Shown here piece after piece: positions 47,046 to 59,800 of a stretch of DNA of 64,000 nt. Under the pieces are notes generated by a model that saw only the letters and a program-made list of their open reading frames with translations, searched no databases and was not told the DNA's origin. The stretch is from contig JAJKFJ010020698.1 in the NCBI GenBank assembly GCA_027382625.1, positions 1-64,000 on the forward strand, written 5' to 3'. Origin of the DNA: Tetmemena sp. SeJ-2015 (lineage: Eukaryota; Ciliophora; Spirotrichea; Sporadotrichida; Oxytrichidae). Numbering within the stretch: position 1 is the stretch's first letter; each line of letters begins with the position of its first letter. A program made the translations under genes and the position numbers.

Positions 47046-47509
47046 ATCTTACTCATAACTACAAATAACTAAAGATAAATTAATTTTGTTAAATGAGCAT
47101 TTATTCTAGAATTATTTTGCAAATTATAAATAGAAAATATAATTTATAACTTTTCATCCTTATGTTTGTGAAAATGATTCAATTTTTTATTATAAATATT
47201 AAGATCGTAGCATAAGGTCAATAACCTAATGCGATTTAGTTATTCTTTAGGCAAGGCGAGTTCTGTTTAAAATAGTGATATATATAAGCTTTAAATTTTT
47301 AATATAATTAATGGCAGTTAAGCAGTTCAACAAGATCACCATCACCAACCACAAGGTCAAACCTAGAACACCTTCACAAGAGCCTCCCTCCTGTACTCAT
47401 AGTCTTCCTTCCCTTTTAGAGTAGCTGGCGTAAAAAACCTGCTGTTTTTTACTAGGGAGCAACTAATGCAAAAATTAGTCATTGCAATCAGAAGGGTTTT
47501 AGGGCTGGA

Positions 47510-47680
47510 TACCCCATTAAAATTTAAACTTTCATAATGATTAAAACTATCAAAAATTTAAATATTTCACTTTTCTCTTCAACTCTATCCATTAGCTTCT
47601 TTTGGGAACCTACTTCAGCTATTCTATTCCTAATGAATATATTAATTTATAAATTTTGAATCTTTCCATAATAAAATAAA
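47510..47680 (+). repeat. Repeat family R2, copy
   Basis: CCCCATTAAAATTTAAAC ... TTCACTTTTCTCTTCAACTC, aligned with the copy at 46.9 kb. The upstream 170 bp (MAVKQFNKITITNHKVKPR on the plus strand from about 47311) may be a broken gene start. Confidence 0.5.
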
Positions 47681-47946
47681 TAAAAAAATTAAAATTCTTA
47701 TATAACATTTTTAACAGAACTACTTTGCAAATTTTAAAAAAAACTTTTAAAACTCATAACTTTTATTCCTTTTTTTGTAAAAGATTTTTTTTTTAAAAAA
47801 TAAAATTTTTTAGTGTTGCTCTATCAAACCATTTTTTATTATTGTTATCTATAAGCAAGAAGTTACCTGATGGATTATTTTGGACAGAGTTTGTCATTTC
47901 AACTCAGTAAGCTATTTTAGTACTAATTTGAATTATTCTTTTAGAC

Positions 47947-48297
47947 CATGGAATCCATTCTGATTGCAGAGCCACTTCTCTTCCTGCATCCTCTATATAC
48001 TTAACAGCAGAGACTGCTTATAGCATATCTATAAAAGATTTTGTATTCATTAATGATTCTCCATCACCAAGCCAACTCCATCAAAACAATATAGCAATTA
48101 ATAAATATTCTCATGTTGCTTTGTAAGATAATGAATTTGTTTCAATATTTATTAGCACTCCTTAGAGGTATATGTCCGCAGCATTGCTGTACAATAGAGT
48201 AGACTCAACAGATCACTACGGCTGGATACAAGATGAAGTTTATTACATCAAGAACCAAATCTCTCTTAAATTATAGATAATTTAAATAGTCAATATG
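47947..48297 (+). CDS. LamG-type surface-protein segment
   Basis: TGA-free plus frame HGIHSDCRATSLPASS ... NNIAINKYSHVALQDNEFVS ... GWIQDEVYYIKNQISLKL. A typical inter-module and strand pattern of ciliate LamG-repeat surface proteins. Confidence 0.6.
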
Positions 48298-48410
48298 GAT
48301 AAAAGTTATAAAATATTTAGACTTTTATAATGAAAACTAATAATATTTGAACTTATTAATTTCTATTTGTCTCTTAAACAAAGTGAATTAAAATCTAGTT
48401 GTCATTGTCA

Positions 48411-49090
48411 AGTGTTGGCCAGAGATATAATAATAAAATAGATTCTTCTAGTGGAAATACGACCCTTTAAGGTAAAATTCAATCCTTTAATGAAACGATT
48501 AGTATTATGACTTGCAATATAATAATCATCATGAAATTTCAAATTAATTGCAACTAAACTGATTAGTATGATCCACTAAAGTTTTCTTGCGTTCCTCAAT
48601 AATTCTTAAATTATAAAAAAAGTTTTTAATTCATTGGGAAACAACCCAGTTAGTGTTTATATACTGTTTGGGATAACGCTGCAGTACTTGATAGCTTTGG
48701 ATCTCTTCCTGGCAGCAAATTAATTAATTATGAAAATTTTATTAAAATTGATATAATGGGTTTAAATAATCTCAACAATTATTAACAAGAGATGTCTTTA
48801 GACGGATTATTTAATTATACTCTAAAATTCTCATTCTCAAATAAAATCTATTTTTATTAAGGATGGAAGGAATAAGCAAATGAAGTTAATTAGTTAAACC
48901 TTGATATGTCTTGATATGGTCAATGTTATTTTTATCTTTTATGCAGATTTACACAAGTCCAAAGCAGCCAAAGACAAAAAATGGTATACTTATCATTTTT
49001 ATAATAAGAGTAGTTGGAAATTGAGCTAAAATATTAATAAATAAAAGCGTAAAAAAATTTATTGAATTTTAGAATCTATCGAAGGGCATA
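48411..49090 (+). CDS. LamG-type surface-protein segment with a one-base IES
   Basis: Frame SVGQRYNNKIDSSSGNTT ... DPLKFSCVPQQFLN ... YTVWDNAAVLDSFGSLPG ... KFSFSNKIYFYQGWKEQ is open for 166 codons. After removal of a 10-bp repeat unit it continues LHKSKAAKDKKWYTYHFYNK, the W-x-H strand of a LamG fold. Confidence 0.65.
48900..48918 (+). other. One-base IES, pointer CTTGATATG, 10 bp removed
   Basis: CTTGATATG lies at 48900-48908 and 48910-48918, separated by one T. Removing 10 bp changes frame from one ending in TGA to one that continues the LamG-like reading. Confidence 0.6.
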
Positions 49091-49434
49091 TATAAACTGA
49101 ATATATTAACGATGCAATGGATTATTAATTTATTAGTTTTGTTATAAATAAATTGAAAACTATATTAAAGCACTTATTTATCTATGGGAGCATGGATTAG
49201 AGCTACAAACTATACTTCAACATTCCCTGATACCCTAACTTATGTTAGGATTGGTAATCAGAATAATGCTTTTGTAAACTCAATTAATTAAAAAAATTAA
49301 TGATCTTTAAATTTAGAAATGGATTATCCCTCGAGAGTCAAGTTTTAAATAATGAAATAATATTTTTGCTTTCTCATAATTATTCAATTATATTTGATAT
49401 AATAGAATTTGATTGAGACTGATGATTGGAGAAA

Positions 49435-49765
49435 ATAATAAATAGGTATTGTAACATGGAGTCAGTTGAAATGACAGATCCACCCCTGTCTGTACTATAT
49501 TAGGAGTTTTATAAAAAAATTAATATGACCTTCTAATTTAATTATCTCAGTTGCATCTCTCAACATCGATACACGATGACACAATATTCTTAATTATCTC
49601 TCCATCGAATCTTTTAATGATTATAACTTTGAATTGAGATATAAAAATCTTAAAATTTCAAGCTCAATCAAAATACTATAAGAATATTTCAAATTAGAGG
49701 CCATACCATCTTATATTTAATTTAATTTATTAATTAATTTTATTTAACTATAAATTCTCATAATT
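49435..49765 (+). repeat. Repeat family R1, copy 3
   Basis: Begins GAAAATAATAAATAGGTATT, contains CAGTTGAAATGACAG and ends in the TTTAATTTAATTTATTAATT tail. Divergent. Confidence 0.55.
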
Positions 49766-49867
49766 CAATAATACATAACATGATCTTCAGATAATTTTAG
49801 AAGTTTTAAAAGCTAAAAAATTATAGAAATCTGATTATAGCTGAGAATTTAAAATAAAAAAAAAGAT

Positions 49868-50225
49868 AATTAAATTAGATATTAAATTGAAATGGAATAG
49901 TGACAGTTGAAGTGTGTCCAATTTACATAATAATTAGACCATTCGATTAAGCACAAATTCTAAGAACTTTTTATCCTTGCAAATTTTGTGTGAGAGTGCT
50001 CAATCAAGAGTTATAAGCGACACAAGTTTTGATGAAGATGAATATGGAGATGAAGAAGAATGCGCACATCGTATTTCTTGATTGAGAGGTGCTGCTGAGA
50101 TTATTAAAGAAGAAATTCATATTATTTTTATCAGCTATCGAACAAGCTGCAAATCATAGGTGAATTTGTGATTTCAACTGAGATGAAGTTGCAGATTTCC
50201 ATTTATAATTTTAACCAATCTCTGA
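49868..50225 (-). repeat. Repeat family R1, copy 4 (inverted)
   Basis: Reverse complement of copy 2: ATTAAATTAGATATTAAATT, GAATAGTGACAGTTGAAG and AGACCATTCGATTAA match its right end. With copy 3 it forms a head-to-head pair about 100 bp apart. Confidence 0.65.
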
Positions 50226-51393
50226 TTTTAATTAAAATTCCTACTATAATGTAATCGTTTAGCATTTATAAAATTTCAAAAACATATTTTATTTTTATAA
50301 TAAATATGATAATATTTGAAATTTTTTTGAATAAATTGATGAAATTTCCCGTAAGCATTCTTACTGTTTTAATATTATTTCAGCTGGAGTGCCATAAACA
50401 TATGGAGGAGCTATGGGATTTGAGGATAACAACGGCCAAAATATTTAAGTCAACTTGTATCAAAATATTATATGAGGCCAAATATTAAAGACTTACTAAC
50501 TATATACAAGTTACAATAAATACATTTTAACTTGCAAGTAATCATAATTTTAGCTTTGAGTTTACATCTGGAATACTAAGAATAAAATCTTTGTTAAAAG
50601 AATTCTATTCTTCCTCTTATTCCTTTTATACTTATGCGATAAAAAAAGAAACCTAATTATATGAAATAAAAAACTTTTTCTTAGACTTTATACCTACAAG
50701 TAGAATTAAAACTTGTGTATCATAATTTAAAACAGATATTTTTAAGAAAACTTACTTTCAAAGCTTGGTTTGAGTAAAGATCTTTAATTATCAAATAAAT
50801 CATTAAAGTAGGGAAAATAAACTTGATCTTTTCCATTTTACTGAAGTTATTTTTACTTTATGTATATTTATAATTATGAGTAGCAATTACTTCTATTAAG
50901 CAGAATTCAAACATTAATATGATTTGCTCTGAGACCAATAATTAAAGTTAAAAAGATTTAGAGACTAAAATGAATTTAATTCTAATTTTAAAAATCAATT
51001 CTAATGATATAATAGGCTTAAATAATATTAAATATTTCTTGCGTCTCTCTGATTAAAAACATAATTCATCAAAGTATTTGCTATAATATTCCACCATAAT
51101 CCTAATTTTGGCAATTAAAAATAAAGCCTCAAAGCTAAATAAGATAATAGTATTTTTTAGCGTGAAATTTTCACATTAAATAACATTGTTTTTCGAAGTT
51201 TAAAGAAGGAATGTTCTTTTTTAAATAGATACTTTTAAGATATTTTTGAAATTTTATTTTTAAAAACGCTCTTTATTTTTAATTTATAATTTGATTTTAG
51301 CACTATTTGATATTATCAGTTGCCTGCCGATGATTAAAGATGCGTCTAGAACTACTTATTTTATTTATTTAATACTGCTACCTGTTTGTTTAG

Positions 51394-51612
51394 GTTGGAA
51401 GTGGATCCATATCAATTGCTTAAATTGCAAGCTACGTGAATGGAAATCTTTTAGGGTCCAGATCTAGCACTTACACTTAGTGGCAAATTAATGAAGTTCT
51501 TATGATAGGTTGTGGACCATTTGGGGTAGGACATTAATCTAGCCATTCTGGCTACATTTAAAATAAATTTTTGAATTTTAATTCAAGACTTGAGGATCTA
51601 TTACAATACTGA
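51394..51612 (+). CDS. LamG-type surface-protein segment
   Basis: 73-codon frame VGSGSISIAQIASYVNGNLL ... WQINEVLMIGCGPFGVGHQ ... SGYIQNKF ending in TGA 51610-51612. YVNGNLLG and LMIGCGPFG...GYI are hallmark strands of a LamG domain. Confidence 0.65.
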
Positions 51613-51665
51613 TAAATAAATAAATAGTACAAATTATATTTTCCTTTAAATTTAGAGTTTATGTC

Positions 51666-52970
51666 TACCAAGCATGTTCAGTTTATGCGAAACCCTAGAT
51701 TTTTATACAATCCAAATGAGCTTCACTATTTCCCTTTAAGTCATTCAATTTCATAATTTTAGTACTTAGTTGACCTTAAAATTATAAAAATAATGGCTTG
51801 CTTGGTCATCTTCAACTGCATCATTCTAGACAAATAGCATAATAATATATTCCTTTAAAGCATAAACTCTGCAAGTGTGTATTTCTCTCAAGTGGATCCA
51901 AGCTACGAAGGCAGTAGCACTCTGACACATAACTCAATTTGTAAATAATCGCTAATTTTAATTACACTATAGTTGATCTTACTACTTCTGATTATATATT
52001 GATGCCCACTTCTTAGACAACTCTAATTCATTTCTTAATTTGATTTAGCTCTGAGTTATCAACTTCAGAATGTTATCTCTACTTACACTATTCATTTCTG
52101 GGCAATGTGTACTAATGGAAACCTTGACATGCTACAAATTTCAAACTTTCTAAAAATATCTCTCACCTCAACTAGTCAATTCATTGGTAAGAATTTCAAC
52201 TTTAGAATTTAGCTTTTTAGTTACAAATTTAATAAGCACAGCAGCCAGGGCAAGTCAGAGCACTTTTCCTTTGAATTAATGGCAGTACGTTTTAAATTTT
52301 AATTAAATGTTGCCTTAGTCTCAAATGGAATAGGCTCTGCAATGCTTTACTTGCAAAGCAATCTATTTAAATTTATCCTAAACTATTCATCAGTATTTTA
52401 ACATCTCCCATGCCTTCTTCTACTGCTCTTACAGTTACTACTTTGAATCTGTTTGTTTATCAATTAGTAATTTTCACTCGAAATCTAAGCAAAAGAGAGG
52501 TGGCTATAAACTAGTACAGATATATAGATGCCAAAAATTATGGAGCAAATATTGCTCTCGCCTACACTCCACTATTCTTCTTTGAGATGAGTGCTACAAC
52601 TACAAACACTAACCTTTAATTTAATATTCTAACAAGTACTATTCCTTTGGTAGGCAGTACTTTCTGTAGGAAACATATTCAGTAACTCTTTTGATTCAAA
52701 GCTTCAGTAGCAATTGCTAATGATATATTTTTAATTTGCAGTATCCATTAAATAAAAACTTCTACTGGTTGCGAGACTGAGTAGCTGCTTGTATTTTCAT
52801 CTCACTACAAACCTTACAACAACTTAAACCTCAGATTGTACGATGATTTGAATATCTAGACCTAGATTCAAATAGAGTTTTGGATAATTACAATGCCTAC
52901 ATTTGCTATTGGCAATATGTTTCAGCTTAAGTATTCATCTAAAAAATAAAGTAAATCAATAGAATTTTTT
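51666..52970 (+). CDS. LamG-type surface-protein segments (three or more pieces)
   Basis: Successive TGA-free frames: LPSMFSLCETLDFYTIQMSF (51.67-51.93 kb), DLALSYQLQNVISTYTIHFW (52.05-52.45 kb), YRYIDAKNYGANIALAYTPL (52.51-52.70 kb). They are joined by frame changes or short AT gaps. Order and composition match one long extracellular protein. Boundaries are approximate. Confidence 0.5.
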
Positions 52971-53084
52971 AATAAGACCTAATTTATATATCCCTAATCT
53001 CATTTTTTAAAAATTAGTATTATAACCAAATAATAGAGATTCTCTTTGCTATTTAGTTGAGAATTAAATTGAAATCGAGGATTG

Positions 53085-53415
53085 ATTAAAATATTAACAG
53101 GGAGCTACAACATGTTAGGAGTTGAAATGACTCAAGCATCATCTTATTTTGAGCTTGTTCTATAGATAATCTACAACAAATATGAGTTTTATCTTTACCC
53201 ACCTCAAGGAGAGAGATTTGATTCGCTCAAAAGACTAATCATCGCTTATCAATAAATTAATGTCACTTATAACTTTGAGTTGAGCTTTCCTACACAAAGT
53301 TGCAAGGATATAAATTTTATGCTGGGTATAATGGCTTATTATTCAATAAAATAATAATGATTTATCATATTATAATTCAATTATTATTTATTTCTCTTTT
53401 TATTAAATTCTGAGG
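53085..53415 (+). repeat. Repeat family R1, copy 5
   Basis: ATTAAAATATTAACAGGGAG, GGAGTTGAAATGACTCAAGC and the end TCTCTTTTTATTAAATTCTG. Confidence 0.6.
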
Positions 53416-55559
53416 TGCAATCCTGATTTTAGGATAACCCTAAATAAATGAATAACAGATAGAATAGGGATATAAATAATTTTTATTCTCAAAGTAAGCT
53501 CTTTCGTAGGCTATATTTAAGGTCATTTTGTATTATCTATTTTATTCTCACTAAAGTTAATTTTAAATCTTAATTTAAAAGAATTAATATGTTTATTTTA
53601 AAAAAATGAATGATTATTAAATTTAAAATGAAGATGAAGGTGAAGGTGAGGGGGAGGTAATACCTACTACATCACTCTCTCGCATGATCCTTGCAGTTTT
53701 AGTGTTTGAAGCAATACCCTCCCAAAGAGAACCCTAAAGAATCTAAACATTACATGACTCTTACTATTTTTCTTTAGGATAGCATCTAATTTATTATTCA
53801 TTGCAATAAGCTTCCTTGAAATTGCATCCGAAATCTCTTTTTTCTTAAACTCTTTAATTACAAGAACTAAGATAAATTTAACTTTTTACATTTAGATTAT
53901 TCTAATATGTAATGTTATATATAAATTCATATTCTTTTATTAGAGTAAGAGCATGAGAAAGGCACAACATCGTTCAATAGGAAACAGAAAGATAAATGGA
54001 CGCCAAAAATACCTTTATCTACAGACAAAAGAAGCTAAATCTAGGGTGAAGCAATTAAAGTCAAACATTGAATATTGATGAAGACTGATTAATTATTCAT
54101 TTTTCATAATAAAGTTCAGAATGAAAATCAGCAACAATTAAATAGTATAATTTTTTGATATTTTGGGAATGCTACCGCCAACTCAACATCAAATATAGAG
54201 ATCTAAATCCAGCATTTAAGAAAGAAACTTTCATATCTCATCAGTTTAAAATTTTAAAATTAGTTGGCAACCTCGAAGAATTCGCATGTAGCAAACCAAT
54301 TTTCGATGTTGAAATTTATACTTAAAAAATAAATATACAGAAGTAAACTTAGTCTTATTAAAATTTAATTCTGCACTTCAATAGGCAGATATGAGCATAT
54401 GAACTTGCCAAATTCACTCCAAGAAATGACATCTTTAAAACTAGTTATAATATAAATTGATGCTTATTGAGAGAAGCAGACTTTGTTTTCATATGTTGCA
54501 ACCAATTCATTTATAATTTATAAATTAAGGAATTTCTAAAAACACACAAATTGTAAGAACTAAAATACTGAAAAGTAGCTATTTAAAAATATAGTTGCAT
54601 CTAATTACTTTTAATTTAAAAGATTTCTTTATCTTATTTTATAAATATTTCGCCTTTCTGCTAGTCATATTGATACTTATAAATCGTACTTTTAAAAATA
54701 GATTTAGCAGATAGAAACGGAATATAGCATGTAAATGAAGAAGCTTCCTAAATTTAAATTTATCATAATGGTGTTTAAAGCACACATAAAGCAATTTAGT
54801 TTCAAAGATAAATCTCGAAATCAAAAATTTTATTTCAAAATTTCTACTATTACTTTATTTAAATATTGTTTTAAATTATTAGCACAAGAAGTTGAGATAT
54901 TTTATAAGTTTAAAACAAGAAGAAATTTAATATTTATTATTCAACATATTTTTACTACATATAATTGAATTTTTATAATTATATCTGGAAACTTAGTTAC
55001 CGGAGAAAGCAACTCTCTAAATTAATTTTCAAGTTCTATCTCTGGTTCTTCTTTATTTTCTGGATCACTTTCATTAACAACTTAAGGAAGCTGGAATCTT
55101 ATTATAAAAAAAGTAGTAAATCATTTGAACTATCAAATTGATCCTGCAAGTTCACTCAATTTATTCGAGAACGGCTAAACTCAAATTGGAACAGCTCTTA
55201 TCAGTTCTTATAATCTAGGAAATGTTGATAACTCTTAATATTAAAATTTTAAATCTTAAAAATGAAGCTCTAGTTGTTTCAAATTAATAGTTTACAAAAT
55301 AATTGTTTATATTCTAGATTTATCGAAGTAATTATCCATTTTTATAAATAATCAGTTTTATTTTGTATTTTTTTTAAAAAGGTTTTAAAAGCAAAATGGT
55401 TGTAAGGATACATTCCTCTTTCATATTGTGCTTTAATTTTCATTATTTGCCAACCTAAGTTCCAATTTATAATTTAATCTGTGATAGAAGGTCACAAAAA
55501 CTTTAATAAAGTGAGAACTGATCTTTATAAACAGATTAGTGTAAATATTCAGTTTTAAT

Positions 55560-55960
55560 AGAAAGACATTTAATTTTTAATGGAGAGGAAGGGTGGAATA
55601 TGAATGACTTCTACTACATTATCTTTTGAAATCACTTTGTGTTTTCAGCTTCTGTATCAATTTCGCTTTCGGGTACTTTGTGTTGTGCTGGTATCAACCA
55701 TCCTAACTTCATTATATCAAGGGCAAGGATGATAATTTATTCTTGAAATTGCTTTGATAGTGTCAAAAGTGTTATTCCATTTATTTCAAAACTTCTTCAT
55801 TGTAATTCTGTGAAGTTGAGTTTTTTCCTATTTAGTCTCTCTCTTTGTCTTGAATCTTAGTCTTCACATTCTCGATGATGTCAAAGTAGTTTCTCATTTA
55901 AAGGATATAGTTGCTGTTATTATTGATTCTACTTAAACAGCTTTTGACAATTAAATTGAC
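55560..55960 (-). CDS. Coding-like segment, unknown protein
   Basis: The minus strand reads NNSNYILQMRNYFDIIENVK, TKIQDKERDQIGKNSTSQNY and, after a frame change, LALDIMKLGWLIPAQHKVPE. Highly charged and helical, unlike LamG segments. ACACT repeats 9 bp apart at the frame break may be a pointer. No family recognised. Confidence 0.4.
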
Positions 55961-56879
55961 AGATTAATCAATTAAAAAACGTCATACATATCGAATCAGC
56001 CTACAAGGACTCTAAATCTATTTACTTTTATTAAAATATAATTTATTTTAATATTCAATCCTGATTTGCTCGGGTGATTGTTATTACTTTTCGCTTAAAG
56101 AATTTAAGGTGTGGGGCGCTCTTTATACTTACACTAAAGAAGAGCTCAGGGGAGGGTTATATTTAACCTTCCTTATTGTTTTTTCGATTTTTTTTAAAAA
56201 TAAATATTTTGACATTTTAAATACAGGCTTAATATGATTAATAAAACTTAGTTTAGTCTTATTAAAAATTATTATAATATGATAGAATTGATGATTACTT
56301 TTAATTCAAATTAATTTGACACTTATTCACTTATAAATATTGTTTTAATGAAACAAGAAGAGAGAAGAATTATGTATAGGCTTAGTTTTGAACTATTAAG
56401 AGCATTTTAAATGCTTGATTAATTATCTGATTGTCTATCTCTAGGTCTAAACTGACTTAAAGATTCTATAATTTACTCAATAGTTACTCATATTCCTTTC
56501 TGAAAAGCTCAATCAAGAGACCATTTTTAGTAATATTGCTTTAAAAAAGACCTGATGAAGATTTATTTACGATTGGGCTGTCATAAGTTGCTTTCGTAAT
56601 TCTCACAAGGTGGCTTATATAAATTTGATGAAGAGTGGACTAAACCCCCTTTAAGTTCTTAGAAAAAAAATCAAAAATGCGAAAGATAAATTATCTTTTG
56701 TAATATTCCAGAAAGACCTAAAATACTGGAATTTAAAATCATTTCATTTATAAATATTTCAACAAGATTGGACAGCCCCTTATTTTTAGAACATTAATCT
56801 CTACTTTTAGACTTAATTTTTTTAACACTTTAAATCAAATTACTGTTATATAGCAAAATTTGACCTTAAAAATTTGGGA

Positions 56880-59800
56880 GGTTATTTTCTATTCCTCCCC
56901 CAACAAGAGCTCTTACAATATTCAAATCAATTAGGTTTGAACTATAAGTTATTAGGCTACTACAGATTTAAGGAAGGAGGAGGATATATTTTACAAGAAA
57001 CTGCTTTTGGTTACCAAATATAATATAAATTGTTACTATGTGAATTTAGTAAACTATAACCATTAAACAGAAGAGAAAGTTGTACTTTGGGTTGACATAG
57101 ATTACTATTCCGAATATGGTTCCTCGCCTATTCAAGGACAGATTAACTCTTATTACGATGAAGATCTAAATGACTATGTAGAGATCTAAAGCGCTTATAA
57201 GACTATTGAATTGATTGCTACAAAAAGCTCCTCTGATTATCTCGAGCTGGACTTTACATCTTATCAATTTTCAGCTGACTGGTCTTTGGAATTCTGGTTT
57301 AAATATAGAACATTTTCTGAGTTCCTAGATCTTTAGGGATTCTTTCCTATAATGTATCCATTTTATTTTTAATGGCAACTGGTAATTAATGTAATAGCCT
57401 GATTGGAACTTATCTCTATGTCTTTATCTAGAAAGATATTTCGGGAAACAGAATGCTAGAGATTTATATTTCCGATTCCCTGAATTTCGAAGCTTTAGCA
57501 TTCAATTAGAATCTGGTAGAAAATACATGGTACCATTTTGCAATTTCAAACTCGGATCAGCAAAATCTTATTATATGAAATTAATTTAAAATGATATGAT
57601 AAATTTAAATTAATAAGACATATTATTCAAAATAGGTTCAGTGAAATAGCTACAAACAATCTAGGAGCTTGTTCGATCTTATCATAAAAATAATATGGGT
57701 CTTCTTTAATCTGCCTAGCTCCTCTCAGCACGAGATTATCCCCTTTCTAAAATCAATATATTTTACATACAAACTTTGTTTATACCTCTTGGACTGAGCC
57801 TCCACACAAAACAGGATAAAATTCTATAGAATTTTCGCTGAATCGAATATTAATCATTATCTAATTTAGACATACCACTGCAACTATAGATTCCATTTTA
57901 ATTAATAATAATATTAATTATTTTTATTAAATTCTATGCTAATTAAATTTGTATAATACTAATTATTTATTAAAATTAGGGTAGATTGAACCCGGCTCCT
58001 CTCTGGAAATGCTGCTCCCTCCCTGGAGCCGATGTACCCGCCTGGAACTATAGCTTCATCAACTTTTTCTGTCCCTCCCAAATAACATAAAAAGGTTTTT
58101 TCCTAGATAAAATAAGAGCATTAACCTGTAAATAATTCACTATGAAGTATATAAATATATATTTGAGCTGACTTTTTTTCCTTAAAATTAATCATTTTTA
58201 TTTGGAGGTCGAAAAAGAGAAGGGAGCCATTTGTTGCAGGCTGGTGCAACGATTCTAGGGAGGGAGCAGCTTCTCCAGGGGAGCCTAGGTTCAATCTACC
58301 TTTTAATTGTATACTGTGTTTAATGGAATTTAAATTTTTTTGTTAGATTTTAATCTTGTTTAGACTTGGATAAATTTAGATAATGCTGATATATAACAAT
58401 CATCGTATAATTTTGAAAAACTTACCAGTTGTAAGCTAGCATTATTTTTAAAAAATATAATTTATACATTTATAAAATTATTTTAAAATAAATTAAAAAT
58501 ATAATTTTTATTCATGCTATAAATTTTTTAGCAAAATGAAATTTATATTTTAAATTATTTGAAAAAGCATTTGCAAATTTTCCAACAACCTCAATACTAT
58601 CTGGTACGGATAATTTAAGGCTATCAATCAAGGAATTTAGAATATGGAACTTATTTTAAATTAATTTAAGATTTAACAGAGCATTGAAGAGAGAGGAATT
58701 TTCAATATTAGATAGGGTTTAGCTTTCAAAGAGGATGATAGACTTAGCTGTCTATGTTAAATTTTTAGATGACTCATTCACAGAGGAAGTACAAGGTGTA
58801 AGTAATCAAAATTCAGGATTTACCAATTATCTTGTTAAATATGATTCAAGCATTAGAACCACCTGCCCTTTAGGATTTAGATAAAAAGTTTAGACCATTT
58901 TATTTTTCATTAAATTAATTTTAATGTTTAAGGCACCTTAGTATCTCCTGTAATATGTTAGCTACGCACAGCCAAGGTTCTTTAAATATTGTCGCAAACA
59001 TAATATATTATATATTTTAAGTTGAAATTGACTTGACTTCAAGCATATTCAATTTGCTTTTAGATTACAGTGAAGACTTCTCTCTATTCTTTACTTTTAA
59101 GACCTACTTTTATCAAGATCCTGCTACTTTAGCACCTGGGTATAACTATTACATTACTCTTCTTTAGATAGATATGGCTTAACTTCAAATAGATTATCAA
59201 GAGAAAGATATTTAAAATTATGTCTTAACTGAATGAGCAAGATGATTATTATGCCTTGATGGCTACTGTTTGGCTTGAATAGATTCCAATTTCAAATCAC
59301 AAAAATTCAAAATTACATCATTCGCATTTTAATTAATCCTATCTTATATGAGAAGTTCCTAAACCAGTCGCTCAGGATTTTGGATATCTTAGACTGAAAA
59401 GACATAATAAAGCAATTGTAAGAAAACTGCATTTTCCTCGGAGGAACCTAAAGCCATCAGCCAAAAGTCTAAAATGGGAGTAAAAAACACTCAAAACAAT
59501 TATAGAATTAGTAGAGTGGATGTCCTCTATTCAAATCCTAAAATAATGTCAAGTCTCAATTAATTTATTATTGGATAGAGTGTTATAATAATTTAATCAA
59601 GAGTTCTTTTTATTAATGTAATTTTTAACAGCCTTCGATCATGCATTTGTATTAGAGTTATAATCTGTTAACAGTTTAATAATTGGATTTCGATAACATC
59701 AATTCATATTAATATAATATAGTTGAATCAAGATAGTTTTGTCCGCAAATGGTGTATCTCAATAAATTAGTTCATTCTCACATAGTTTTTAAGACATAGC

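Noticed and set aside
54639..54968. Overlapping frames on both strands
   Set aside because: Lys/Phe/Ile-rich readings of AT DNA on both strands at once. Neither shows motifs or gene-like composition.
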